Assembly: GCF_008704855.1 (NCBI RefSeq)
Contig: NZ_CP023691.1
Location: 2,418,001 to 2,482,000, forward strand
Direction of reading: 5' to 3'
Source: Streptomyces platensis
Lineage (GTDB): Bacteria > Actinomycetota > Actinomycetes > Streptomycetales > Streptomycetaceae
Length of the DNA: 64,000 nt
Part shown: in pieces, positions 8,885 to 17,569 of the stretch
How the letters are laid out: each line of letters begins with the position of its first letter
Position numbering within the stretch: the stretch's first letter is position 1
Program-made: the position numbers and the translations under genes
Notes under the pieces: generated by a model
What the model was told of the DNA's origin: nothing
The model's database searches: none
What the model saw: the letters and a program-made list of their open reading frames with translations, nothing else

Positions 8885-10834
8885 ATGCACCGCGAGCCCC
8901 CCGCCCCCGCCGCCGCGCTCGTCCAGCGGCTGCTCGACCCCGCGTGCCCGCCGTTCGCCCTGCTGTACCGCCGTACCCCGGGGCGGGAGGCCGCCTCCCC
9001 CGTCGTCGAGGTGCTGACCGGCGAGGTGACGGAGGTCGAGCGGCTGGCCGACATCCCGCTGGGCGAGGGCGTGCCGGACGCGCCGGTCACCGACGCGCTC
9101 GCGCTGATCCCGTTCCGGCAGATCCGCGAGCGCGGCTTCCGGGCCCATGACGATGGCGCCCCGCTGGCCGTGCTGCGCCCACGGGAGACCGCCGAGCTGC
9201 CCCTGGACGACATATTCGCGGCGCTGCCCGCCCATGACGTGCGGGTGACGGACGGGGCGTTCGACGTGGACGACGACGCCTACGCCGGGATCGTCGGGCG
9301 GGTGGTCCGGGACGAGATCGGCACCGGCGAGGGCGCGAACTTCGTCATCCGCCGGACGTTCGAGGGCGAGATCGCGGACTTCTCGGCGGCCGACGCGCTG
9401 GCGCTGTTCCGGCGGCTGCTGGCCGGTGAGCGCGGCGCGTACTGGACGTATGTGGTGCACCGCCCGGGGGTGCACACGCTGGTCGGCGCCAGCCCCGAGG
9501 TGCACGTCCGGGCCTCCGGCGGGACGGTCGTGATGAATCCGATCAGCGGCACCTACCGCTACCCGGAGGGCGGCCCCACCGCCGAGAGCCTGCTGGCGTT
9601 CCTCGGCGACCGCAAGGAGGTCGAGGAGCTGTCCATGGTGGTGGACGAGGAGCTGAAGATGATGTGCACCGTCGGCGACAAGGGCGGTGTGGTGGTCGGG
9701 CCACGGCTCAAGGAGATGGCGCATCTCGCGCACACCGAGTACGAGCTGCGCGGCCGGTCCACCCTCGATGTCCGCGAGGTGCTCCGGGAGACGATGTTCG
9801 CCGCGACGGTCACCGGGTCGCCGGTGCAGAACGCCTGCCGGGTGATCGAGCGGCACGAGCCGGTGGACGCCGACGGCCGGGGGCGCGGCTACTACGCGGG
9901 GGCGCTGGCGCTGATCGGGCGGGACACCGGCGGGGCGCAGACACTGGACTCGCCGATCCTGATCCGGACCGCCGACATCTCCGCCGGGGGGCGGCTGCGG
10001 GTGCCGGTCGGTGCCACGCTCGTGCGCGGCTCCGACCCGTACGGCGAGGTCGCCGAGACGCACGCCAAGGCCGCGGGGGTGCTGAGCGCGCTGGGTGTGC
10101 GGCCGGCGCCCGCGCGACCGGCGGACGGGGGGCGGCCGCCGCGGCTGGCCGACGACCCGCGGGTGCGGGCCGCGCTGGACGCCCGCCGGGCCGATCTGGC
10201 GCCGTTCTGGCTGCGGATGCAGACCACCGCGCCCACCGCCGAGCTGAGCGGACACGCCCTGGTCATCGACGCGGAGGACACCTTCACCGCGATGCTGGCG
10301 CATCTGCTGCGCACCTCGGGGCTGACCGTCACCGTGCGCCGCTTCGACGAACCGGGGCTGCGCGCGGCCGCCCGTGCGCACCAGGGGCCGGTGGTGCTGG
10401 GCCCGGGGCCGGGCGATCCGTCCGACGCCGCCGACCCCAAGATGCGCTTTCTGCGGTCGCTGACCGCCGAGCTGGTCGCGGGGCACCGGCACGGTCTTCT
10501 CGGGGTCTGCCTCGGGCATGAACTCCTCGCCGCGGAGCTGGGGTTGGAGATCGTCCGCAAGGAGGTGCCCTTCCAGGGCGCGCAGGAGCGGATCGAGTTC
10601 TTCGGGCGCGAGGAGACGGTGGGCTTCTACAACACCTTCACGGCCCGCTGCGATGACACCACCGCGGCCGAACTGGCGATGCACCGCGTGGAGTTGAGCC
10701 GGGATGCGGCCACCGGTGAGGTGCATGCGCTGCGCGGTCCGGGCTTCGCCGGGGTGCAGTTCCACCCGGAGTCGGTGCTGACCCTGGACGGTGCCTCGGT
10801 CACGGCGCAGCTTTTGGCAGCTGTCCTCGTGTGA
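8885..10834 (+). CDS. trpEG: Fused anthranilate synthase-like enzyme (TrpE-TrpG fusion, PhzE-related)
   Basis: A 649-residue two-domain protein. Residues about 1-420 are a chorismate-utilising domain (MNPISGTYRYPEGGP, ELSMVVDEELKMM, FAATVTGSPVQNACRVIE, GRGYYAGALALIG). Residues about 445-640 are a class I glutamine amidotransferase with LGPGPGDPSD, the nucleophile Cys in GVCLGHELLAAELG, and the HPES motif near the end. It should make anthranilate from chorismate and glutamine; the sequence type is closer to PhzE-like fusions than to classical TrpE. The WWW leader and attenuator upstream tie it to tryptophan supply. A GGAAGGAA site precedes the ATG. Its 3' end overlaps the convergent dehydrogenase gene by 35 bp. 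Confidence 0.85.
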   Translation: MHREPPAPAAALVQRLLDPACPPFALLYRRTPGREAASPVVEVLTGEVTEVERLADIPLGEGVPDAPVTDALALIPFRQIRERGFRAHDDGAPLAVLRPRETAELPLDDIFAALPAHDVRVTDGAFDVDDDAYAGIVGRVVRDEIGTGEGANFVIRRTFEGEIADFSAADALALFRRLLAGERGAYWTYVVHRPGVHTLVGASPEVHVRASGGTVVMNPISGTYRYPEGGPTAESLLAFLGDRKEVEELSMVVDEELKMMCTVGDKGGVVVGPRLKEMAHLAHTEYELRGRSTLDVREVLRETMFAATVTGSPVQNACRVIERHEPVDADGRGRGYYAGALALIGRDTGGAQTLDSPILIRTADISAGGRLRVPVGATLVRGSDPYGEVAETHAKAAGVLSALGVRPAPARPADGGRPPRLADDPRVRAALDARRADLAPFWLRMQTTAPTAELSGHALVIDAEDTFTAMLAHLLRTSGLTVTVRRFDEPGLRAAARAHQGPVVLGPGPGDPSDAADPKMRFLRSLTAELVAGHRHGLLGVCLGHELLAAELGLEIVRKEVPFQGAQERIEFFGREETVGFYNTFTARCDDTTAAELAMHRVELSRDAATGEVHALRGPGFAGVQFHPESVLTLDGASVTAQLLAAVLV

Positions 10835-11816
10835 CCAGCATGTTCTCGTTGGTGCGGTGGGCCAGGTAGTCCTCGACGTTGGCCACGGTGGCCTCGATGA
10901 TCTGGCCCACCGCGTCCTGGGTGAAGTACGCCTGGTGCGAGGTGACCAGCACATTCCCGAAGGTCATCAGGCGGGCGAGGGTGTCGTCGCTGATGATGTC
11001 CAGGGACTTGTCGAAGAAGAAGAACGCGGCCTCCTCCTCGTAGACGTCCAGGCCGACACCGGTGAGCCGGCCGGCCTTGAGCGTGTCGACGAGGGCCGCG
11101 GTGTCGACCAGCCCGCCGCGGCTGGTGTTGATCAGGATCGCGTCGTCCTTCATCGCGGCCAGCGCGGCGGCGTCGACGAGATGCCGGGTGTCGTCGGTCA
11201 GCGGGAGGTGCAGGGAGACGAGATCCGCCTCGGCGAACAGCCGCTCCCGGGCCACGTACTTCATGCCGAGTTCCACGCAATGCGGGTTCTCGGCGAGGTC
11301 CCAGCCCAGCAGATTCATGCCGAAGCCATGGGCGATCCGGGTGAAGGCCGTGCCGATCCTGCCGGTGCCGAGCACCCCCGCCGTACGCCCGCGCAGATCG
11401 CGGCCCATCAGGCCGTCCAGCCGGAAGTCGAAGTTACGGGTGCGGTTCGTGGCCCGGATCAGCCGCCGGTCGACGGCCAGCGCCAGCGCCCAGGCGAATT
11501 CGGCGACCGCGTGCGGAGAGTAGTGGGCGACCCGGCCGACGCTCATCCCGAGGTCGGCCGCGGCCTCCAGATCGATGTTGTTGAAGCCGGTGGAGCGCTG
11601 GGCGATCATCTTCGTCCCGCCGGCCGCGAGGGTCTGGAGGACGTCCGCGCCCAGATCGGCGCTGACGCTGGAACTGACGATCTCGTAGCCGCGGGCGATG
11701 GGGGCGGTGTCGCGGTTGAGGAAGACATCGAGGCTGCGGACCTGGTGGCGGCCGGCGAAGGCCCGCTCCAGATACGGCTGCTCATCCGTCTGCACGCCGA
11801 AGGCGACGATCTCCAC
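10800..11816 (-). CDS. D-isomer specific 2-hydroxyacid dehydrogenase (D-lactate dehydrogenase type)
   Basis: A 338-residue NAD-dependent dehydrogenase. The Rossmann motif GTGRIG is at 150-155, catalytic Arg233 is in NTSRGG, an acidic residue is near 260-262 in DVYEEE, and the catalytic His294 is in SHQAYFT. The SHQAYFT ending and EEAAFFFFDKS resemble fermentative D-lactate dehydrogenases (LdhA) rather than SerA or formate dehydrogenases. It starts at a GTG with GGGAG about 6 bases upstream. The 3' end runs 35 bp into the convergent anthranilate synthase-like gene, so the two transcripts are complementary at their ends. Confidence 0.88.
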   Translation of the reverse strand: MEIVAFGVQTDEQPYLERAFAGRHQVRSLDVFLNRDTAPIARGYEIVSSSVSADLGADVLQTLAAGGTKMIAQRSTGFNNIDLEAAADLGMSVGRVAHYSPHAVAEFAWALALAVDRRLIRATNRTRNFDFRLDGLMGRDLRGRTAGVLGTGRIGTAFTRIAHGFGMNLLGWDLAENPHCVELGMKYVARERLFAEADLVSLHLPLTDDTRHLVDAAALAAMKDDAILINTSRGGLVDTAALVDTLKAGRLTGVGLDVYEEEAAFFFFDKSLDIISDDTLARLMTFGNVLVTSHQAYFTQDAVGQIIEATVANVEDYLAHRTNENMLVTRGQLPKAAP

Positions 11817-11975
11817 GAGTTCTCCCGGGTGCTTCCGCCGGTTCAGAATCTCCCGCCCATGAGCGATAGGCCGGATAGGTCGCGTATGGCGAATATACGG
11901 CCCATCGCCCGGAGGTGCCGCCCGGAGTGCCGGACGGCGGCGGGAACGGTGAGCGGCCGGGCTCAGCGGCCGGGC

Positions 11976-13004
11976 TCAGCCGAAGAACACCCCGGCCTCG
12001 GCGTACAGCGCCGGGTCCACGGTCTTCAGCTTGGCGGTGGCTTCCGCGATCGGCACCCGGACGATGTCCGTGCCGCGCAGCGCGACCATCTTGCCGAAGT
12101 CGCCGTCGCGCACCGCGTCGATGGCGTGCAGCCCGAAGCGGGTGGCCAGCCAGCGGTCGAAGGCGCTCGGGGTGCCGCCGCGCTGGGTGTGCCCGAGGAC
12201 CGTCGTCCGCGCCTCCTTGCCGGTCCGCGCCTCGATCTCCTTGGCCAGCCACTCCCCCACACCGGACAGCCGGACGTGTCCGAAGGAGTCCGTGGAGTCG
12301 TCCTTCAGGACCATCTGTCCGTCCTTGGGCATCGCGCCCTCGGCGACGACCACGATCGGGGCGTAGCGGACCTTGAAGCGGGAGTCGATCCAGCGGCAGA
12401 CCTGCTCGATGTCGAAGCGCTGCTCCGGGATGAGGATGACGTTCGCCCCGCCGGCGAGACCGGAGTGCAGCGCGATCCAGCCGGCGTGCCGGCCCATCAC
12501 CTCGACGACCAGGACCCGCATATGGGATTCGGCGGTGGTGTGCAGCCGGTCGATGGCTTCGGTGGCGACGCCGACGGCGGTGTCGAAGCCGAAGGTGTAG
12601 TCCGTGGCCGACAGATCGTTGTCGATGGTCTTGGGGACGCCGACACAGGGGACGGCGTACTCGTCGGAGAGCCGGGCGGCGACGCCGAGGGTGTCCTCGC
12701 CGCCGATCGTGATCAGCGCCCCGATCTCGTGCTTGGCGAGCGTCTCCTTGATCCGGCGGACGCCGTCGTTCTCCTTGAAAGGGTTGGTCCGCGAGGAGCC
12801 GAGGACGGTGCCGCCCCGCGGCAGGATGCCGCGCACCGCCGGGATGTCCAGCGGCAGGGTGTCGCCTTCCATCGGCCCGCGCCAGCCGTCGCGGAAGCCG
12901 ACGAACTCGTATCCGTACTCCTGGGTGCCCTTGCGGACGATGCCCCTGATCACCGCGTTCAGACCCGGGCAGTCGCCGCCGCCGGTCAGTACTCCGACCC
13001 GCAT
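11976..13004 (-). CDS. pfkA: 6-phosphofructokinase (group III, actinobacterial)
   Basis: A 342-residue enzyme of the PfkA superfamily that phosphorylates fructose 6-phosphate. It opens MRVGVLTGGGDCPGLN, with GGEDT at 101-105 and the catalytic segment PKTIDNDL at 124-131. Asp104 and Lys125 are the residues that usually mark pyrophosphate-dependent enzymes (ATP enzymes commonly have Gly there). However, Streptomyces enzymes of this type have been reported as ATP-dependent, so the phosphoryl donor cannot be decided from sequence. MGRHAGW and the effector-region HTQRGG motifs are intact. The ATG is the first codon. Confidence 0.92.
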   Translation of the reverse strand: MRVGVLTGGGDCPGLNAVIRGIVRKGTQEYGYEFVGFRDGWRGPMEGDTLPLDIPAVRGILPRGGTVLGSSRTNPFKENDGVRRIKETLAKHEIGALITIGGEDTLGVAARLSDEYAVPCVGVPKTIDNDLSATDYTFGFDTAVGVATEAIDRLHTTAESHMRVLVVEVMGRHAGWIALHSGLAGGANVILIPEQRFDIEQVCRWIDSRFKVRYAPIVVVAEGAMPKDGQMVLKDDSTDSFGHVRLSGVGEWLAKEIEARTGKEARTTVLGHTQRGGTPSAFDRWLATRFGLHAIDAVRDGDFGKMVALRGTDIVRVPIAEATAKLKTVDPALYAEAGVFFG

Positions 13005-13207
13005 CGCTGCTTCACCTACATCCCGTCAGTGGCCGCACGCACACGGCCGGATTCGATCCGACCCCGGTCACGCTAATGGTGATCTGGGTCACTCAGGTAT
13101 GGGACAAACGGGGATGCCGGTGATTTATCCGGAAGTTGGGACGAGGCGTTCACCCGTACGAGCGGACCGCATCCGGCCGCGGCCGGTCCGGCCGGGGAAC
13201 GCGCCGG

Positions 13208-13879
13208 TCACGCCTCGTCGAGACCGCGCTCGATCGCGTACCGCACCAGCTCCACGCGATTGTGCAACTGGAGCTTGCCGAGGGTGTTCTGGACGTGGTT
13301 CTGCACCGTGCGGTGCGAGATCACCAGGCGTTCGGCGATCTGCTTGTACGAGAGTCCCTTGGCGACCAGCCGCAGCACCTCGGTCTCCCGGTCCGTCAGC
13401 TGCGGTGCGCCCGGCTCGTCCGGCGTCGCCGGGGCCGGTTCGGTCGCCAGCCTGCGGTACTCACCGAGCACCAGACCGGCCAGGCCCGGGGTGAACACCG
13501 CGTCGCCGGCGGCCGTGCGGCGCACCGCGTCCAGCAGCTCCGCCGTGCTCGCCGACTTCAGCAGATAGCCGGTCGCCCCGGACTTGACCGCTTCCAGGAC
13601 ATCGGCGTGCTCACCGCTGGCGGACAGCACCAGCACCCGCAGCGCCGGATTGGTGCCGACCAGTTCCTTGCACACCCGCACGCCGGGCAGCTCCGGCAGA
13701 TTGAGGTCCAGGACCAGCACATCGGGCGAGGCGGCCTGCGCCCGGCGCACCGCCTGGAGGCCGTCACCGGCCGTCGCGACCACGTCGAACCCGGCCTCCG
13801 CCAGATCCCGCGCGACCGCGTCCCGCCACATGGGGTGGTCGTCGACCACCATGACCCGCAGGGCCTTCTGCTCGCTCAT
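13208..13879 (-). CDS. NarL/LuxR-family response regulator (MacR-like)
   Basis: A 223-residue two-domain regulator. The N-terminal receiver has acidic DD at 13-14, phospho-acceptor Asp58 in VLVLDLN and Lys in YLLKSAS. The C-terminal LuxR helix-turn-helix carries LTDRETEVLRLVAKGLSYKQ. The cognate sensor is the adjacent upstream gene. The start is ambiguous: ATG 13879 matches family length, but a GTG at 13924 overlaps the sensor's TGA as GTGA and would add 15 residues by translational coupling. In S. coelicolor the pair at this location was named MacRS, a regulator of morphogenesis genes; I infer orthology from position and type. Confidence 0.9.
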   Translation of the reverse strand: MSEQKALRVMVVDDHPMWRDAVARDLAEAGFDVVATAGDGLQAVRRAQAASPDVLVLDLNLPELPGVRVCKELVGTNPALRVLVLSASGEHADVLEAVKSGATGYLLKSASTAELLDAVRRTAAGDAVFTPGLAGLVLGEYRRLATEPAPATPDEPGAPQLTDRETEVLRLVAKGLSYKQIAERLVISHRTVQNHVQNTLGKLQLHNRVELVRYAIERGLDEA

Positions 13880-13920
13880 GCCGACACCGCCCCGCGCGGC
13901 CCCGTCCCGCTCCGTGCTGC

Positions 13921-15255
13921 TCACGCTCTCGCCTTCCCCCGCCTTCCGCCCTCGGGCGCCGTGCCCTTGGGGACCGTCAACTCCACTTCCGTGCCCTGGC
14001 CCGGGACCGAGACCCACTCCGCGGTGCCGCCCAGGTCCCGCAGCCGGCCGCGGATCGACAGGGCCACCCCCATCCGGCCCTCGCGCTCGGCGTCCGCGAG
14101 CCGGCCCTCGGGAATGCCGGGGCCGTCGTCGCGGACCGTCACGATCACCGCCTGCGGCTCGTCCTCCACCAGGATCCACGCGCGGGCCTCGCCCCCCGCA
14201 TGCACCCGCACATTGTCCAGCGCCGCACTGACAGCGGCCGCGAGCTCGGCCGCCGCGGCGGCCGGCAGCACGACCGGGGCACCGGGCTCGGAGAACGTCA
14301 CCCCGGCACCCGCGAAGGGCGCGAGCAACGCCCGGACGTCACACGGCCCGTCACCGGCCGGGTCCGGTACCGGTCCAGTCGGGGCAGCGGCATCCAGGTC
14401 GTCCGGCTCGCTCCCGTCGGCCGGGTGCGGCACGGTCCCCGCCGCACCGTCCGGTCCGCCCCCGCGCGGCGGCGACACCAGCCCGCCGGCGACCAGGGTC
14501 CGCAGCGCGACCTCCTGCTCCCCGGCCATCCGGCCCAGTTCGGCCGCCTCGCCGCCGATCTCGGTACCGCGCCGCTGCACCATCGCCAGCACCTGGAGCA
14601 CGCTGTCGTGGATGTCGCGGGCCAGCCGCTCGCGCTCCCGGGTGGCCGCCTCGATCTGGAGGGCGCGCGCGAGGGTGCGCTCACTGGAGCGGGCCACCTC
14701 GACGACATAGCCGATGCCGACGCTGGCCACCCACACCAGCACCACGTTGTGGACCGTGTCGCGGGCCAGCTCCTGGCGTTCGACCAGGTTGGCCACCGCC
14801 ACGAAGCTGGAAGCCACCGCGGCCCAGCGCCAGCCGCCCTTGATCGCGAAGCCCAGGACGGCACCCGCCGTCCAGATGGAGGGCAGCGTCGGCGCACCGT
14901 CCATGATGCGGGCGTGGCTGTCGACCAGCGGGGTGAGCAGGATGCCGCCGACCGCGAAGCCGAGGTCGGCGAGCAGGAAGTGCCGGGTGCAGCGCTCCGC
15001 GGAGGTGGTCCGGCGCCAGGTCAGCACCATCCAGATGGTGAGCGCGCCCATATAGGCGGCGGCGCCCAGCGGGTGGTCGTACTTGCGGTACGAGAGCCCG
15101 ACCAGGCACAGGGTGTAGACGAGGGTCAGGATGCGGTAGCCGGTGAGCGCGCGCCACAGCGGCAGCTCGACGGACATCCGCACCACCGGCGGCGGCTTGT
15201 GCCTGCCCCTGGCGGCCAGGCCGCCGCGCACGGTCCGTGTCTCCGTATCCGTCAT
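13921..15255 (-). CDS. Sensor histidine kinase of the HisKA_3 type (MacS-like)
   Basis: A 444-residue membrane kinase. Four to six hydrophobic segments occupy residues about 38-190. A dimerization/phospho-acceptor helix follows with His216 in ARDIHDSVLQV, then a long Gly/Pro/Asp-rich linker (about 255-300), then a HATPase domain with ALDNVRVHAGG and DDGPGIPEGR. The N box (DNVRVHA) and G box are complete. It forms an operon with the downstream response regulator, whose possible start overlaps this stop. The sensed signal is unknown; there is little extracytoplasmic sequence, so it may sense something in or at the membrane. Confidence 0.9.
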   Translation of the reverse strand: MTDTETRTVRGGLAARGRHKPPPVVRMSVELPLWRALTGYRILTLVYTLCLVGLSYRKYDHPLGAAAYMGALTIWMVLTWRRTTSAERCTRHFLLADLGFAVGGILLTPLVDSHARIMDGAPTLPSIWTAGAVLGFAIKGGWRWAAVASSFVAVANLVERQELARDTVHNVVLVWVASVGIGYVVEVARSSERTLARALQIEAATRERERLARDIHDSVLQVLAMVQRRGTEIGGEAAELGRMAGEQEVALRTLVAGGLVSPPRGGGPDGAAGTVPHPADGSEPDDLDAAAPTGPVPDPAGDGPCDVRALLAPFAGAGVTFSEPGAPVVLPAAAAAELAAAVSAALDNVRVHAGGEARAWILVEDEPQAVIVTVRDDGPGIPEGRLADAEREGRMGVALSIRGRLRDLGGTAEWVSVPGQGTEVELTVPKGTAPEGGRRGKARA

Positions 15256-15310
15256 TGCCGGCCCCCACCCCTCGCCGGGCGCCCCCGCGCCCGGCCTCGG
15301 CTCTGCCCGT

Positions 15311-16057
15311 CTATTCGGCGGCTGCCTTCTTGGCCTGCTCCGCCTCGGCCTGCTGCTTCGCCTCGGCCTTCGCGGCCTCGGCGATCTGCCGCTTGGCCGC
15401 GGTCGCGTAGATGTCGACGTACTCCTGGCCGGACAGCTTCATGATCTCGTACATGACCTCGTCGGTGACCGACCGCAGGATGAAGCGGTCGCCCTCCATG
15501 CCCTGGTAACGGGTGAAGTCCAGCGGCTTGCCGATACGGATGCCCGGCCGGATCATCTTCGGCACGATCTTGCCCGGCGGCTGCACCTTCTCGGTGTCGA
15601 TCATCGCCACGGGGATGACCGGCGCGCCGGTGGCCAGCGCCACCCGGGCCAGCCCGCCCGGCTTGCCGCGGTAGAGCCGGCCGTCCGGGGAGCGGGTGCC
15701 CTCCGGGTAGATGCCGAACAGCTCACCGCGTTCCAGGACCTCGATACCGCTCTTGATCGCCGCCTCGCCCGCGCCGCGGCCGCCGGAGCGGTCGACCGGC
15801 AGCTGACCCACGCCCTTGAAGAACGCGGCGGTCAGCTTGCCCTTGACGCCCGGGGAGGTGAAGTACTCGGACTTGGCGATGAAGGTGACCTTGCGGTCGA
15901 GCACCGCGGGCAGGAAGAAGGAGTCCGAGAAGGACAGATGGTTGCTCGCGAGGATCGCCGGACCCTCGGCGGGGATGTTCTCGATGCCTTCCACCCAGGG
16001 CCTGAAGGCAAGCTTCAGCGACCCGCCGATGGAAAACTTCATTGCGCCGTAGATCAA
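15311..16057 (-). CDS. plsC: 1-acylglycerol-3-phosphate acyltransferase (PlsC family)
   Basis: A 248-residue acyltransferase of phospholipid synthesis. It has the HX4D catalytic motif (NHLSFSD, His40-Asp45) and the glycerophosphate-binding EGTR motif (119-122, YPEGTRSPDG). The C-terminal 25 residues are an Ala/Glu/Lys-rich helical tail. I chose the TTG start at 16057 because a perfect AGGAGG lies 7 bases upstream; the ATG five codons later would be too far from that site. It diverges from an esterase gene. The family role is acyl transfer to lysophosphatidate; some actinobacterial paralogues act on other lipids. Confidence 0.88.
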   Translation of the reverse strand: MIYGAMKFSIGGSLKLAFRPWVEGIENIPAEGPAILASNHLSFSDSFFLPAVLDRKVTFIAKSEYFTSPGVKGKLTAAFFKGVGQLPVDRSGGRGAGEAAIKSGIEVLERGELFGIYPEGTRSPDGRLYRGKPGGLARVALATGAPVIPVAMIDTEKVQPPGKIVPKMIRPGIRIGKPLDFTRYQGMEGDRFILRSVTDEVMYEIMKLSGQEYVDIYATAAKRQIAEAAKAEAKQQAEAEQAKKAAAE

Positions 16058-16202
16058 CCGACTGCCTCCTGTGTGTGACGCAAAGACCTTAACCTGCCCC
16101 GGTGACGCACTCGCGCCGCGGCCGCCGCCGGACCTACCCGCTTGCCGTCACTTTGCGTACCCTGAGGTAACTCGCCAGCCCCTCATCGATCGGAGACCCC
16201 CG

Positions 16203-16997
16203 GTGCCGCTCCTTCCCGGAGCCGAGCCGTTCCGCCGTGACGGCGGAGAGGTCGGCGTCCTTGTGTGCCACGGCTTCACCGGCTCCCCCCAGTCCGTCCG
16301 CCCCTGGGCGGAATACCTGGCCGACCGGGGACTGACGGTCGCCCTCCCGCTGCTGCCCGGTCACGGCACCCGCTGGCAGGACATGCAGATCACCACCTGG
16401 CAGGACTGGTACGCCGAGGTCGACCGCGAGCTGCGCGCGCTGACCGAGCGCTGCTCCAAGGTCTTCGTCTGCGGCCTGTCGATGGGCGGTGCGCTGGCGC
16501 TGCGGCTGGCCGCCAAGCACGGCGAGGCGATCAGCGGGGTGGCGGTGGTCAACCCGGCCAACAAGCTCCATGACGCGGCCGCCCCGCTGCTCCCGGTGCT
16601 GCGGTATCTCGTACGGACCACTAAGGGCGTGGTCAGCGACATCGCCAAGCCCGGCGCCCAGGAGGTCGGCTACGAGCGGGTGCCGCTGCACGCCGCGGAT
16701 TCGCTGCGCCGGTTCTTCGGGCGGGTCGACTCCGAACTCCCGGGCGTCACCCAGCCGTTGCTGGTGATGACCAGCCCGCAGGACCATGTCGTACCGGCCG
16801 CGGACTCCGAGCGGATTCTCGCCCGGGTCTCCTCCACGGATGTGCGGCAGACGCTGCTGGAGCGCAGCTACCACGTCGCGACGCTGGACCACGACGCCGA
16901 GCAGATCTTCCGGGACACCTTCGCCTTCATCGCCCGGCTCGCGCCGGAGGCGGCGGACGCGGCGCAGGAGGGGACGGCGGCCAGTGGCGGAGCGTAG
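16203..16997 (+). CDS. Alpha/beta-hydrolase, carboxylesterase / monoacylglycerol lipase type
   Basis: A 264-residue hydrolase. The oxyanion region HGFTGSPQSVRPW and nucleophile elbow GLSMGG (Ser93) are clear, with an Asp in SPQDHVVP and a His in SYHVATLD completing the triad. It resembles Est30-type carboxylesterases and bacterial monoglyceride lipases, and no signal peptide is seen. I chose GTG 16203 (with GGAGA upstream) over the longer open frame because the upstream codons are not protein-like. The next gene starts inside its last 14 bases, so the two are co-translated. A role in lipid turnover fits the divergent plsC. Confidence 0.87.
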   Translation: MPLLPGAEPFRRDGGEVGVLVCHGFTGSPQSVRPWAEYLADRGLTVALPLLPGHGTRWQDMQITTWQDWYAEVDRELRALTERCSKVFVCGLSMGGALALRLAAKHGEAISGVAVVNPANKLHDAAAPLLPVLRYLVRTTKGVVSDIAKPGAQEVGYERVPLHAADSLRRFFGRVDSELPGVTQPLLVMTSPQDHVVPAADSERILARVSSTDVRQTLLERSYHVATLDHDAEQIFRDTFAFIARLAPEAADAAQEGTAASGGA

Positions 16998-17568
16998 CCC
17001 CGGCGACCCCCGGGACCCGCTGGACGAAGAGGCCGCCTGGGCCGAGATCGTGGCGGGCTACGGCGAGCAGCCGTCGTTCCCCGCGGGCGGCGGTGACGGC
17101 GGGGCCGGGAAGGCCGAGGCGGCTGATGAGGACGGCGCGGCCGAGAATTCCGAGGCCGCCGCCCCGGCCGAAACGGCCGGGAAGGACGGCACCGGAGCCA
17201 CGGACGGCACCGGCGACGCCGCGCGGCCGGGCAGCTTCGTGGTCTTCGCGCCGGGTGTCGGCCCCCGCGACTGGAAGACCGCCGAGGCGTCCGACGACGA
17301 CTTCGACGAGAGCGACGAGGGCCACTTCACCCCGCCCGAGCCGCCCCCGCTGCCGAAGGCCGACGTCACCGCCAAGTTCGCCTGGCTCGCGGTCATCGGC
17401 GGCCCGCTGCTGCTGGTCGCCATGGTGCTGCTCCAGCAGCCGGTGACGTGGTGGATCACGGTCCTGGGCGTCGGTGGCTTCCTCGGCGGCTTCGCCACCC
17501 TGGTGGCCCGGATGAAGGACGACGACGAGGACGACAACGACCTGCCGGGCAGCGGCGCGGTGGTGTGA
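16984..17568 (+). CDS. Acidic protein with two C-terminal membrane segments, unknown function
   Basis: A 194-residue protein. The first 125 residues are very rich in Ala, Glu, Asp, Gly and Pro (disordered, strongly acidic). Two hydrophobic segments follow (AWLAVIGGPLLLVAMVLL and WWITVLGVGGFLGGFATLV), then a short Asp-rich tail. It starts at a GTG within the end of the esterase gene (14-bp overlap), so expression is coupled. I recognise no functional domain. Such acidic-tail membrane proteins are common and conserved among streptomycetes. A tail-anchored or scaffold role is possible but not shown. Confidence 0.75.
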   Translation: MAERSPGDPRDPLDEEAAWAEIVAGYGEQPSFPAGGGDGGAGKAEAADEDGAAENSEAAAPAETAGKDGTGATDGTGDAARPGSFVVFAPGVGPRDWKTAEASDDDFDESDEGHFTPPEPPPLPKADVTAKFAWLAVIGGPLLLVAMVLLQQPVTWWITVLGVGGFLGGFATLVARMKDDDEDDNDLPGSGAVV

Positions 17569-17569
17569 G

